Positions 1 through 12,379 of a stretch of DNA of 64,000 nt are shown one piece after another; positions within the stretch are counted from its first letter, which is position 1, and every line of letters starts with the position of its first letter. Source of the stretch: Cynocephalus volans (lineage: Eukaryota; Chordata; Mammalia; Dermoptera; Cynocephalidae). Under the pieces are notes generated by a model. It had not been told where the DNA came from. It saw only the letters and a program-made list of their open reading frames with translations, and did not search any database. The position numbers were made by a program, and so were the translations under genes. The stretch is taken from assembly GCF_027409185.1 (NCBI RefSeq), contig NC_084462.1, forward strand, positions 44,340,679 to 44,404,678, read 5' to 3'.

Positions 1-271
1 CAAATATTTCACCAGGGCAGTGATTCGAAGGGGCATTAACTGCAATGTACGATTATAATATTTGCAGTCCGATCAAAAACATAAATGCTACCTTCTTATG
101 TGTGCATCACAAGAAAGACTCAGTCTTATTTCACCCACATTCCTTAGTTTCATCTTCAAACAAATGAACAATCAAATGCTTACAAATATATTCATAGCCC
201 ATTGCCTAGACATACAGTGAGAAACATGAATAAAAAGAGACCTGTAATAGACAAGAAACTATTGTGTGCTA

Positions 272-1009
<738 letters not shown>

Positions 1010-1047
1010 CTTCTGGAACCACAACTATGTTATTTGAGTGAAGGTAC
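1010..1047 (-). CDS. LRRC28: LRRC28 38-nt micro-exon
   Basis: A 38-nt exon too small for ORF detection. Read on the minus strand it encodes YLHSNNIVVVPE, one LRR consensus segment, with a single base on each side completing split codons. The acceptor is a pyrimidine-rich TTTTCTTCCAG and the donor is GTAAGT, both near consensus. Its phase fits the 8083-8123 exon (which ends two bases into a Leu codon) and the 286-423 exon (which begins with the last two bases of an Ala codon). I recognise the peptide as the LRRC28 segment joining those exons. Confidence 0.92.
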
Positions 1048-1890
1048 CTGGAAGAAAAAAAGAAAAAAACAGCTGTTATCGTTCAGTACTTTTGCCAGGT
1101 AGTCAGTTTATAAAATGCTCACTTAGAAATTTATCGAATATAAATGGGCGAAAATTTTCATACCCTACTCTAATGCATCAACACAAATACACAGTTATCA
1201 CAGCTAATTAATAATACTCTGAAAAAAATATTTTATGATAGAATGGTAAATATTAAATCTATATACTGATTTAGTTGCTATTTTAACATAAAAGCATATA
1301 TAATAAATCAATTATGTAGTATTTTTTAACCTCACACAACAAATACTCCAGTTCATTTTAAATTATTCAGGGTTTCAGAAATACATATATTGTGTAAAGA
1401 AAAATCAATACCTGTTGTGTAAAGGGAGATGCAAATTTTAGTTTCTAAAGGATAACCTCAAAAAACAACCAGATCTTTCCAGCTGGCATGCTTATTGAGA
1501 ACCAAGAATGGACAAGTTAAATATTCATCATTTACAGTATCTTCAGAAATACTCAACTGTCAAGTTACAGAATTTATTTCACGGGAAAAGGAATTTCATA
1601 AACAAGAAATCAAACTCTTCTCTAAAAAAAAAAAAAAAAAATTGCCAAGGCTGACAAGTTCAAGCAAGTATAATAACACTTTTCCCACTGAAGTATCTTT
1701 AGCACACTCTGGTGGAGACTATGCTATATTAGGAGCAAAACAAGAGCAACTGCTGGAGATCCTACAGTAATAATTTAAGAAAACAAGTTTATATCATTAG
1801 TTTTGAAACAATAGAACTAGATTTTAGTAAACTTTCTTTTCAAACCTATCATTTTATTCATTATATGTCAAAAATAAATCCTCATAAAGT
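1048..1890. other. LRRC28 intron, no clear feature
   Basis: AT-rich intron with an A-run near 1626. A 91-codon open frame at 1495-1770 crosses the A-run, matches nothing I know and looks incidental. Confidence 0.5.
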
Positions 1891-1894
1891 ACAG

Positions 1895-2600
1895 TCAGCC
1901 CTCTGTACCCACTAGGATGACTATAATCAAAAAGATGTAAAAATAACGTGTTGAGGATATTTAGGAATTAGAACCTTCACACACTATTGGTGGAACTGTA
2001 AAATGATCCAGCCACTTTGAAAAACAGTTTGGCAATTCCTCAAAGTTAAACATAGAGTTACCATAGCAATTCCATCCTTAGGTATAAACTCCAGAGAACT
2101 GAAAATTCACACATAAACTTCTACATAAATGTTCACAGTTGCATTGTGCATCATAGGCACAATGCGGAAACAACCCAAATATCCATCAACTGATGAATGG
2201 ATAAACAAAATGTGGTATACCTAAGCAATATTACTCAGCCATAAAAAAGGAACAATTTCTGATAAACGTTGTAACACGGATGAACCTTGAAAACATTATG
2301 TTATGTTAATGCAGCCAGATACAAAAGACCACATACTGTATGATTCCATTAAGATGACATGTCTAGAATAGGCATGTCTGTAGAGACAAAAAGTAGATTA
2401 GTGATTACCAAGGGAATAGCAGAGATTGGGGGTAGGTGGGAATGACAGCTAATGGGTTTCTTTTGCGGTGAAGAAAATGTCCTGGAGTTAGACAGCAGTA
2501 ATGGTTGCACAACCTTGTGAATATACTAAAAATCACTGAATCATACACTTTAAAAGGCTGAATTTTATGATATGTGAATTATATCTCAATTAAAAAAAAC
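1895..2600 (+). mobile_element. Old L1 3' end, sense, degenerate
   Basis: Decayed L1 carrying the end of ORF2 and the 3'UTR: phrases for 'trial by primer' style L1 3' ends such as GATGAATGGATAAACAAAATG near 2200 and an A-rich end at 2590. Many stops break any frame. It is an ancient mammalian L1M-type copy lying antisense to LRRC28. Confidence 0.8.
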
Positions 2601-3240
2601 ATGTAATTACAATATGACTCAGCAATTGCAATCTTGGCATTTATCCCAGAGAAATGAAAACATTTACAAAAAAGCATGTACATTAATGTTCACAGCTATT
2701 ATATTCATAACAGCCCAAACCTGAAACAATCAATACGTCCTCAATGGGTGATGGTTAAACTTGAAGACAGCTCAACATAAATGATCTAATCTGAAGTACA
2801 GAGAAAAAAAAAGATTGAAGGAAATAAGAATAGAGCCTCAAATGTATGCGGGATAATATCAACAGGTCTAATATACATGTAAATGAAATATAAAAAGGAG
2901 AGAGGGAATGATACATGAAAAATATTTGAAAAAATAATGGTTGAAAATATCCCAAATTTGGTAAAAGACGTAAGTTCACAGATTCAAGAAGTTCAGTAAA
3001 TTCCAAGAAAAGTATAAATAAAATCACACATGGCACATCACAGGTAAACTGCTGAAAACCACGAATAAAAAGAAAATCTTAAAAGCAGCCAGAGAAAAAT
3101 GACATATTTCATACATGTGGAAAATGATTGAAATCCTACTGACTTTTCATGAGAATCTCTGGAGACCAAAAGACAGCTGAAAATACCTTTAAAAAGCTCA
3201 AAGGAAAAAACTGTCATGCCAAAATTCAACAGCCACTGTA
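2601..3240 (+). mobile_element. L1/HAL1-like fragments
   Basis: The first 150 bases resemble a second eroded L1 3' region. From about 2790 the sequence resembles the ORF1-containing part of L1 or half-L1 (HAL1) elements: purine-rich, with the pattern of an ORF1 C-terminal region. It is too decayed for subfamily naming. Confidence 0.55.
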
Positions 3241-3344
3241 TACATAATTCAGTCTGGAATATTATGTTGCGGTCTTCATCTTTATGACTATTTCACCTTA
3301 TTGCTTGAAGGCCCCAAGAACTTTTTCTTTAGCTTTAAAGTCTG

Positions 3345-4870
3345 AAAAAGCCTTTAACAAAATTCCACACCCATTACTAGTAAAATTCTTAGGAAAACAG
3401 TTATTAATGGTGTGGCAGGCAGCCCTAAGATGGTCCCCACTGATCTCTGCTACTTGGTATTCATGCTCTTGTGTAACAGCCTCCCCTCAAGTGTGATCTC
3501 TTACACAAGGAAATGAATACCAAGTGACTCTCTTCTGCCGAACAGAATATAGCAAAAGTGATGGGATGTCACTTCCAAGATTAGATTAGAAAGAGATTGT
3601 GGCTTCTGTCTTCCATGGCCTCTCTTGCTCTTTTATTGCTTGCTCTGATGGAAGCTAGTTGCTATGTTGTGAGCCACCCTATAAAGAGGCCAAGTGACAA
3701 GGAAATGAGAGGATTCTCTGGCCAACAGCCAGCAAGGAACTAAGTCCTTCAGGCCAGCAGCCTATAAGGAACTGAATCCTGCCAACAACCACATGAGTGA
3801 ACATAAAAGACGATCCTTCTTCAGCCGAGTCTTCAAATGAGACCACGGCCCTGGCCAACAATCTTAACTACAGCCTTGTGAGAGACCTTGAGGCAAAGGC
3901 ACTCAGCTAAGCCATGCCCAGATTCTGAAGCCACAGAAAATACAAGATAATAGTTTATTATTTTAAGCCACTATATTTTGGATTAATTTGTTAAGCAGCA
4001 ATAGGTAATTAATACAGATGAATATCTGCTTAATAAAATAGACTAAATATACCTTAACTGTAAAGACAGCATCTTCCTTAATAGTGAAAATGCCCTAGAG
4101 GCATTCCAGCTAAAGTCAGAAAAAAGACAAGGATCTCCAGTATACCTTCATATAATTCTGGAGGGACTAGCCAATGCAATTAGACTAGAGAAAATAATTA
4201 AAGGCATAAGAGATGGAAAAGAAGAAATAATACTATCTGCATTTTCAGACATGAGACTATACCTGGAAAACCTTAGAGAATACATGGTAAAACTTACTAA
4301 AATAATAAAAGGTTTCAGTAAGACAGTAGGATATAAAATTAACATGAAAAAATCAATAGTGTTCATATATAGAAAAAAATAACCAGTTAGAAGACATAAG
4401 AAACGAGAAAACTCATAACAGAAAAAAAAAAAAATTAAATACTTAGAAATAGACTTTAGAAATTTTCAAAAGCTATATGAAGAAAATTATAAAGCACCCT
4501 AAAGGACACAACACAGACCTAAAAAAATGGAAAGACATCTTTGGTCTTAGAAATACACACCGAATTATTTAGAAGTAAAGAAAGAGCCATGAGTATGTAA
4601 CTAACGCTCAAAAACTCAGAAAAGTACACATATGCGTATGTGCAAAGAGAATAAAAGCAATATGTGTGTGTGAAAGAGAGGAGTGGGGAAGAGGGAATGA
4701 GGGAATGGGGGAAAGAGGGAGAGGAGGAGAGAGGGAGAGGTGGAGGAGGGAAACAAAGCAAATGTGGTAAAATGTCACATTTGGTTAAATTAGGTGAAGG
4801 GTATATAGGTGTTCATTGTACTGGTACTGTTTTCAACTTTTCTGTTATTCTGAATTTTTCAAAATAAAAG
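3345..4870 (+). mobile_element. Degenerate L1 ORF2 split by a MaLR LTR
   Basis: L1 ORF2 reverse-transcriptase-like sequence appears at 3345-3400 (GAAAAAGCCTTTAACAAAAT) and resumes at about 4020-4560 with the next RT blocks, so one old L1 was interrupted by the LTR at 3408-4016. From 4620 a purine-rich GA/GT tract and an AT-rich tail ending near 4870 look like an L1-type 3'UTR. Many stops; not functional. Confidence 0.7.
3408..4016 (+). repeat. MLT1-type MaLR solo LTR
   Basis: Begins TGGTGTGGCAGGCAGCCCTA and ends in the AGCAATAGGTAATTAATACA pattern typical of the 3' ends of MLT1-type ERVL-MaLR LTRs, with the GATGGGATGTCACTTCC block inside. It has no internal retroviral region and no matching flanking duplication, as expected for an old solo LTR. 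Subfamily not assigned. Confidence 0.7.
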
Positions 4871-5125
4871 GATGGGACAAAAGGAAATGGCAGAGACTGC
4901 AAGTGTGAAGATAGAACTGTAAGGTTAGCTTTTCTTCCCTTACCTCCTGAAAATCACGCCAAATAACAAAGTGAACAAGAAACAGCAATGCAAACCCTCC
5001 TACAACAAAACTAGGGGGCAGCTAGGAAGACACAGAAATATAAGATATCTAAATTTAGCTTTCTTAGTGGTAAATTAACAGATACTTGAAGTTGATGCAT
5101 TAAAAAACAAAGGCATACGATATCC

Positions 5126-7351
5126 TTGATGAATATAGATGCAAAAATCCTCACTAAAATACTAGCAAACAGAATACAGCAACACATACGTAAAATTATT
5201 CATCACAATCAAGTGGGATTCATCCCAGGGATGCAAGGTTGGTTCAACATACGCAAATCAATAAATGTGATACACCATATTAATAAACTCAAACACAAGG
5301 ACCATATGATCATCTCTATACATGCTGAAAAACCATTTGATAAAGTTCAGCACTCATTCATGACAAAGACCCTCTATAAGTTAGGTATAGAGGGAAAGTA
5401 TCTCAACATAATTAAAGCCATATATGACAAACCCACTGCCAATATCATCCTGAATGGGGAAAAGCTGAAAGCTTTTCCTTTAAGAACAGGAACTAGACAA
5501 GGATGCCCACTCTCACCACTCCTATTCAACATAGTGTTGGAAGTACTAGCCAGAGCAATCAGAGAAGAGAAGGAAATAAAGGGCATCCAGATTGGAAAAG
5601 ATGAAGTCAAACTGTCCCTGTTTGCAGATGACATGATCCTATATATCGAACAGCCTAAAACCTCTACAAAAAAACTGTTGGAATTGATAAATGATTTCAG
5701 CACAGTAGCAGGATACAAAATCAACACACAAAAATCAGTAGCATTTCTTTTCTCCAATAGTGAACATGCAGAACGAGAAATCAAGAAAGCCTGCCCATTT
5801 ACAATAGCCACCAAAAAAATAAAATACTTAGGAATTGAGTTAACCAAGGAGGTGAAAAATCTCTATAATGAGAACTACAAACCACTGCTGAGAGAAATTA
5901 GAGAGGATACAAGAAGATGGAAAGATATCCCATGCTCTTGGATTGGAAGAATCAACATAGTGAAAATGTCCATACTACCCAAAGTGATATACAAATTCAA
6001 TGCAATCCCCATCACAATTCCAAAGACATTTTTCTCAGAAATGGAAAAAACTATCCAGACATTTATATGGAACAATAAAAGACCACGCATAGCCAAAGCA
6101 ATGCTGAGCAAAAAAAATAAAGCTGGAGGCATAACACTACCTGACTTTAAGCTATACTACAAAGCTATAATAACCAAAACAGTATGGTACTGGCATAAAA
6201 ACAGACACACTGACCAATGGAATAGAATAGAGAATCCAGAAATCAACCCACACACTTACTGCCATCTGATCTTTGACAAAGGCACCAAGCCTATTCACTG
6301 GGGAAGGGACTGCCTCTTCAGCAAATGGTGCTGGGATAACTGGATATACATATGCAGGAGAATGAAACTAGATCCATACCTCTCACCGTATACTAAAATC
6401 AACTCAAAATGGATTAAGGATTTAAATATACACCCTGAAACAATAAAACTTCTTAAAGAAAACATAGGAGAAACACTTCAGGAAATAGGACTGGGCACAG
6501 ACTTCATGAATACGACCCCAAAAGCACGGGCAACCAAAGGAAAAATAAACAAATGGGATTATATCAAACTAAAAAGCTTCTGCACAGCAAAAGAAACAAT
6601 TAACAGAGTTAAAAGACAACCAACAGAGTGGGAGAAAATATTTGCAAAATATACATCTGACAAAGGATTAATATCCAGAATATATAAGGAACTCAAACAA
6701 CTTTACAAGAAGAAAACAAGCAACCCAATTAAAAAATGGGCGAAAGAGCTAAGTAGGCATTTCTCTAAGGAAGATATACAAATGGCCAACAGACATATGA
6801 AAAAATGCTCAACATCACTCAGCATCCGGGAAATGCAAATCAAAACCACACTGAGATACCATCTAACCCCAGTTCGGATGGCTAAAATCCAAAAGACTAT
6901 GAACGATAAATGCTGGCGAGGTTGTGGAGAAAAAGGAACTCTCATACATTGTTGGTGGGACTGCAAAATGGTGCAGCCTCTATGGAAAATGTTATGGAGG
7001 TTCCTCAAACAATTGCAGATAGATCTACCATACGACCCAGCCATCCCATTGCTGGGAATATACCCAGAGGAATGGAAATCATCAAGTCGAAGGTATACCT
7101 GTTCCCCAATGTTTATCGCAGCACTCTTTACAATAGCCAAGAGTTGGAACCAGCCCAAATGCCCATCATCAGATGAGTGGATACGGAAAATGTGGTACAT
7201 CTACACAATGGAATGCTACTCAGCTATAAAAACGAATGAAATACTGCCATTTGCAACAACATGGATGGACCTTGAGAGAATTATATTAAGTGAAACAAGT
7301 CAGGCACAGAAAGAGAAATACCACATGTTCTCACTTATTGGTGGGAGCTAA
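5126..7351 (+). pseudogene. L1 ORF2p fragment (RT to C-terminal Cys domain)
   Basis: A 741-residue C-terminal part of LINE-1 ORF2p; the endonuclease and the N-terminal RT region are missing through 5' truncation. The RT palm is visible: [12 protein letters not shown] at about residues 124-135 and the FADD box at 166-169. The C-terminal domain keeps the [18 protein letters not shown] cysteine cluster and ends naturally at IGGS. The first palm aspartate of the usual SIDAEKAFD-type block is His at residue 66, so even this RT fragment should be inactive. The upstream ATG is an internal codon, not a real start. Antisense open frames over it (5374-5847, 6703-7200) are shadows. Confidence 0.93.
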
Positions 7352-7365
7352 AAATTAATATATAA

Positions 7366-7368
<3 letters not shown>

Positions 7369-7408
<40 letters not shown>
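7369..7408. repeat. (CA)n microsatellite in L1 3'UTR
   Basis: About 19 CA dinucleotides directly after the ORF2 stop region of the L1, followed by G-rich purine tracts to 7530. Likely polymorphic in length. Confidence 0.95.
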
Positions 7409-7412
<4 letters not shown>

Positions 7413-7626
7413 GGGGGGGGGGAAGAAAATATAACAACCACAATTACTTGAAGTTGATACGACAAGCAAACAGAAAGGACACTGTTGGGGGGGAGAGGGG
7501 GAGGGAGAAGGGAGGGAGGTTTTGGTGATGGGGAGCAATAATCAGCCACAATGTATATCGACAAAATAAAATTTAAAATAAATAAATAAATAAAATAAAA
7601 TAATAAAAATAAAAAATAAAGGCATA

Positions 7627-8082
7627 GACATATTATTTAGCATTATGGAAGTAATCATCAAAAGAACTAAAACAAATGAAGTGTGGAGGATGCAGGAAAA
7701 GAGATTTTTACTTCATATTTTAAATATTGTATACTGTCTGTTTATATCAAGTACCACATGTAGTAGGAGTAATAATAATAGATTTTCCCAATTACATGAA
7801 CTATCGGAAAGATTCTGTGACAAAAGACACTACACCCAAAGAAAATCATCTTTCATCATCTTTACTACCTTGAGGTGAGATACTTAAAACACAAATTTAA
7901 ATGGTAAAATACTTTAAAATACTACTTGGTTTAGTAGAACTACAGGTCCATGTACATGAGCACCATGACCACAATACCAAAAAATGTCAAATAAATACAT
8001 TAAAATGATACATCCTGTTATTTCAAATAACTTAAAATTATTTTCATTTTTGTTTTTTAAAAATTTGAATAAACAGACTCAC
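7627..8082. other. LRRC28 intron, no clear feature
   Basis: AT-rich intron between the L1 and the next LRRC28 exon; nothing recognised. Confidence 0.5.
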
Positions 8083-8123
8083 AGTTCCACAAGGTTTGGA
8101 AGCTTCTGAGCAAGGTTTTCTGG
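8083..8123 (-). CDS. LRRC28: LRRC28 41-nt micro-exon
   Basis: A 41-nt exon encoding PENLAQKLPNLVE plus two bases of the next Leu codon, read on the minus strand. The acceptor is AAATTTTCAG and the donor GTGAGT. It follows in phase the exon at 26826-27050 and precedes the 1010-1047 exon, whose first base completes the Leu codon. I recognise it as the LRRC28 segment just after the first LRR. The intron above it is 18.7 kb and is filled with the repeats listed here. Confidence 0.92.
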
Positions 8124-8331
8124 CTGAAAATTAAAAACTCAGAATTAAATTTTATTTTTGAAAAATGTATAAACACTTCTAATTAGCTTAAACACAAAGT
8201 ACTATCTTTTTGAGGGTTGTAAATTTTGAGAAAATGTGAAAATACTCAATCAGCAGGTCTGGGTTTTATGCTTACATAGACCACATACTACAATTTAAAT
8301 TTATAAATTTGAACACTTAAAATCAATGTTT

Positions 8332-8672
8332 CTTAGAGAAACCAGAAACCTCATAACCCATGGTCATGGCAGAAAAGAAAATGTGCTTAGTAGACACAGA
8401 CAGAGGGAAGAACACCATGTGACAATGGAGCCAGAGATCGGAGTGATACAGCTATAAGCCAAGAGAAAGCAAAGATTGCTGGCAAGCCTCAGAAGCTGGG
8501 ACAAAGGCATGGAACAGATTCTCCCGTAGAGCCCTGTGAAGGAACCAACCCTGACCACATCTTGATTTCAGACTTCTGGCCTTCAGAATTGTGAGAGAAT
8601 ACATTTCTGTTGCTTTAAGTCACCAAGTTTGTGGTAACTTGTTATGGCAGCCCTAAGAAACTAATACACTGC
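8332..8672 (+). repeat. MLT1-type MaLR LTR fragment
   Basis: Ends with the MaLR signature: AGAATTGTGAGAGAATACAT, a TTTCTGTTGCTTTAAGTCAC-type block, and GCAGCCCTAAGAAACTAATA. The 5' half is too diverged to place. Confidence 0.65.
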
Positions 8673-11092
8673 CCAAACTCCCAAACTGTACTCCTCTACA
8701 GAAAGTAAGGGAAATCCCTAGGGCCCCCAGTTACCAAACCTAACTAAGCTCAGAATTAACAGAGGAAGCCAGAGCTCATGTGGTTCACAGGAGTGTAAGA
8801 CCTGCCAAAGGTCCTGAGATCAGAGTAGAGGTGTGGTGTGGCAGGGATCAGAAAGTGGCCACTGGGAGGAAAGAGAAAGGAAGCGAATCTTGGTCCCTTG
8901 AAAAGAATCCTAGAACAATTCCATTCACAAGGTCAAAGCAGGCTTCTCTCTGCTAGAGACACTTGGTGGGGGAAAGCCTCCTATAAATAACTGAAAGCCA
9001 GCCTGCATGCATATATCAAATACACACATATACACACACACAGTTCAAATACACAAAGATGTGAGTCATTAGGATTGAAGGACACTGAGTCAAGAGTAAT
9101 TTGTTTTTCATTATACATTCAAACATACTATAGGGTAAGATAAATATCAATAACAAGGAATCAGGAATGGCTTTTTAGAAGAAATTAGGTTTGACTTGAG
9201 TTCTGAAAGACATACATAAAATACAAGAGGCTGATATGGGGTGGAGAGGAGGGTAATTCTGGTTAGCTTTTCTAGGCTTAGGAAGCAACACATGAAAAGG
9301 CAAAAGAGAACAAACTATATTTGGGAAATTGCAAATACAATCTATTCTTCTATAACTCCATAACGGTAATCCTGAAGAAGTCCTACATTTTCAAAAATCC
9401 TGTTATGAAAACAATTGTGTCAACAGAAAAGCTAAAGTGTTGGGGACTAGAAAGTTTTAGACTTGTAATAACAAAATAATTTTTCATACAGAAACTTAGT
9501 CACAGTGATTATCATTAGGAAAAGGACTAGGATTGCTCTTCTCCACCTATTCATGTCATTTGAATTTTTAACAATGAGCATATACGTCTTTTATAATTCA
9601 AAGAATAAAAATTTAAATTTAAAATATAATATGCACAGTATAAACTGTTACATATTTGATTAATCAATCATATTATATACAATTTGAGACCTAAACACTC
9701 AATAGAACAAGGGCCAATAGTTTGATATGTCTGGACCACTGGGTAGAAGATGTATAACAACTTTGCGAAGACTGGCAAGGAACAGATCATTAAGGGTTTG
9801 GTATTTTATACCTAGGAATAATTTTTTTTTTTAAATCCTCAACACAATGGAAATCCACTGGTTTATTTTAAACAAGGAAATGACATTAGTAATTTCATAT
9901 TGGTATACTGATATATTTAAATAAATAGCAACAGTATCCCAAGCTGCTTACATACATATATCCTTAGCCTTTTTCAGTAACCAAATATTACTCAATATGA
10001 ATATTGTTATGAAGTCAAAGAAGCATTTATGGAGTACCCACTCTTGACAGAACCACTTGTATTTAGTTTTAAAATGCTGAAAGCTGTGATTCTCCCCACC
10101 CCATGTTTTGATAAAAATACATGCAGTAACGTCCTTCAAGACAAGTCCTTCCTCAGATGTTACTAATGAATCTGTCCAAATCCTTGGAATGTTTCTTTTA
10201 GTACAGGTGCCTCTCCTAGTAAGGAGAATATACACTTCCATTTATGGGCATACATACAAAGCATCCTAGGAAAACTAGAGAACTGGAGGATGGGAGGTGG
10301 GGAGGAGACTGACTTACAGCTGTCCTTACAAAAAGGAAAGATTTGTCCAGAAAAGAAATGCTGTTAGATCCTCATCTAGTTTCACCTGCTACAATATCAA
10401 TATCATATTTGGCTAAATCACACGACCTATGGTCATTTTTTCTAGATGCCTACTCAGCTCCATCAGATAGCATTCTAATCTTTCCATGACAAACCAGTTA
10501 GCTCTTTTGAGCTACAGCTATACACAGTTAAGCACTGAAATAATGTTTCTGCTGCCAATAGTGTACCACTATGTCTTCATTAACAAGTGCTACATTGTGT
10601 TTTTATTGAAAATAAGCACAATGACCTTGAGAAAACTGCAGTTCATTAGAACACTGCCTTTTAAAAAACAAAAAATTAAACCATGAATAGATGCCCAAAC
10701 ATCGTGGCAAATTGGCAGCCACACAGGCTGTGGCTGACACCTACTGGTGTTCTATAATATCATTCTCTGCTTTATAATACCACATTTTTAGCAATGTAGC
10801 TCAATAATATACAGGAAACACTAATATTTTAATTTTTACACCATACTTCTATAATTTAGGTACAGAGAGTAAGAGAATGGACAACTACAAATTAACGTCA
10901 AAAAATTTTTGTTACTCTGTGGGTTACTAAGCTGTAATGCTGGATTATGGATGTCACACAAGCTAGTTTATCCTAATCCACAGGATTTACAAGCTATTGT
11001 TTTTAATTTTAAAATCCTGATAAAAGCAATAGTCTCCAAGTGCTTCCTCAAATCAGTTATTACTATTACTTTCTTCTATTTTTTTCACAGTT
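8673..11092. other. LRRC28 intron, mostly unassigned
   Basis: No gene or confidently named repeat over 2.4 kb apart from a short ACAC-rich tract near 9025-9042. Open frames here (9948-10241, 10486-10686, 10909-11124) have no family resemblance and AT-driven composition. Confidence 0.45.
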
Positions 11093-11110
11093 TTGACACA
11101 GTAAAGTTTT

Positions 11111-11203
11111 TTTTTTTTTTTTAATCCTTAGTCTGGCCAGTATGGCACTGGTCCTTGATATTATGAACACCAGTCTAACCAACTGAGCTAACCAGCCAGC
11201 CCC
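11111..11203 (-). mobile_element. Monomeric tRNA-Ile-like SINE (CYN type)
   Basis: On the minus strand this reads as a tRNA-like body beginning GGCTGGCTGGTTAGCTCAGT with an A box, a region like the tRNA-Ile anticodon arm, and a poly(A) tail (the T-run at 11107-11122 on the plus strand). The 18-bp TSD TTGACACAGTAAAGTTTT is perfect at 11093-11110 and 11204-11221. A tRNA-Ile head with no tRNA-unrelated body fits the colugo CYN SINE family as I know it. Confidence 0.8.
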
Positions 11204-11279
11204 TTGACACAGTAAAGTTTTAACAGATAAAATCCTTCAGCATAAATATCTCCTACAAAATTACTTAGAAATTGTTGTT

Positions 11280-11705
11280 TGTTTGTTTTTATCATTATAC
11301 GATGTAACCAGTTTTTATGGTCCTGGTCACCCCCCTGCACCCTTTACACCTCCGGTAACCTCAGTTCTGTTCTCTTCTCTTAAAAAGTTCAACGAATGAT
11401 TGTGATTGTTGTATCTTTGTTTGTAGTTTATTTTTACTAGCTCCTACACATAAGTGAGGACATGCAGTATTTCTCTTTCTATGCCTGGCTTATTTCACCT
11501 AACATAATTTTCTCTAAGTTCATCCATGTTGCTGTGAATGGCAGTATTTCATTCTTTTTTTATAACAGAGTAGTATTCCATTGTGTAGATATACCACATT
11601 TTCCTTTTCCACCTGTCCAATGATGGGCATTTTGGCTGGTTCCAACTCTTGGCTATTGTAAACAGAGCTGCAATAAACATGGGAGTACAGGAGTCCCTTC
11701 AACAG
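11280..11705 (-). mobile_element. L1 3' end, antisense
   Basis: Reverse complement of an L1 ORF2 end and 3'UTR. The plus strand shows CCATTGTGTAGATATACCAC and GGCTATTGTAAACAGAGCTG, the mirror of the ORF2 C-terminal coding region seen intact at 7140-7300. A moderately old truncated copy. Confidence 0.85.
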
Positions 11706-11999
11706 GAAATCGGTTTTTTTAGATTAAGCCAAAGATTCTCTTCACTAAATTTCACTTACATTACCATTGAGCTAAATAATTTTTCTTTATAAATAAAAGA
11801 AGTTTACTTGCAAAAGTAAACTTCAGAAAGCACAGTTAGTATAAAATATACTTCAAATTTTGAATCAATGATGCTTTACCATATACTTTTAAACACCCAT
11901 ACTTTTAAACATAGGAATGTTTCAAATTTTTTTATCCAGAAACAAATACTTCAAATATTTTGCAAACAACACGTTCAATGATGTTCTCTGGTAGGCACT

Positions 12000-12360
12000 G
12001 TGTATCACCTACTTCCTTTTCTTCTCCTTCTGGGCACCTAGTAGGACTGTACTACTCTTTTCAAGCTGGCCATGGCTAAGTGACTTGCTTTGGTCAGTGA
12101 AATGAAGTCAAAGTGGAAGCCTTGAAGAGGCTGACAGCAAAAGACCACACCCCTTCCACAGTGACCTCCAGATGGTAAAAGCTTTGTCAGTCTTCATCCT
12201 TGAGTAAGGACACCACAAACCAGAGTCCTCAAGCAATCTGAGAGAGTAGTACAGTTTGAACAAGAAATACCTGTGCTTTTATAAGCCACAAGAACTCAGG
12301 GTTCAGCAAAATTTACCCCATCCTGGCCTCTAACACCACATTTCAAAGACACAAATTAAA
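12000..12360 (+). repeat. Probable ancient LTR remnant
   Basis: Phrases such as GGCCATGGCTAAGTGACTTG followed by TTGGTCAGTGAAATG are common in old mammalian LTR and MaLR-like repeats, but I cannot name the family. Confidence 0.3.
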
Positions 12361-12379
12361 TGAATTTTGGTTTTTAAAA

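Larger units (their letters stand above)
5118..7617 (+). mobile_element. 5'-truncated L1 insertion with 9-bp TSD
   Basis: Flanked by AAAGGCATA at 5109-5117 and 7618-7626. The insert begins inside ORF2 and runs through the ORF2 stop, a 3'UTR with a (CA)n tract and a G-rich polypurine block, and an A-rich tail. Length about 2.5 kb against 6-7 kb for a full L1, so it is a normal 5'-truncated product of target-primed reverse transcription. Its unbroken 741-codon frame marks it as much younger than the L1 debris on either side. It lies in a LRRC28 intron, antisense to the gene. Confidence 0.93.

Noticed and set aside
5374..7200. Minus-strand open frames of 157 and 165 codons
   Set aside because: Shadows of the L1 ORF2 coding strand.
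11111..11203. A tRNA-Ile gene
   Set aside because: The body is diverged, ends in a poly(A) tail and has an 18-bp TSD, so it is a SINE.
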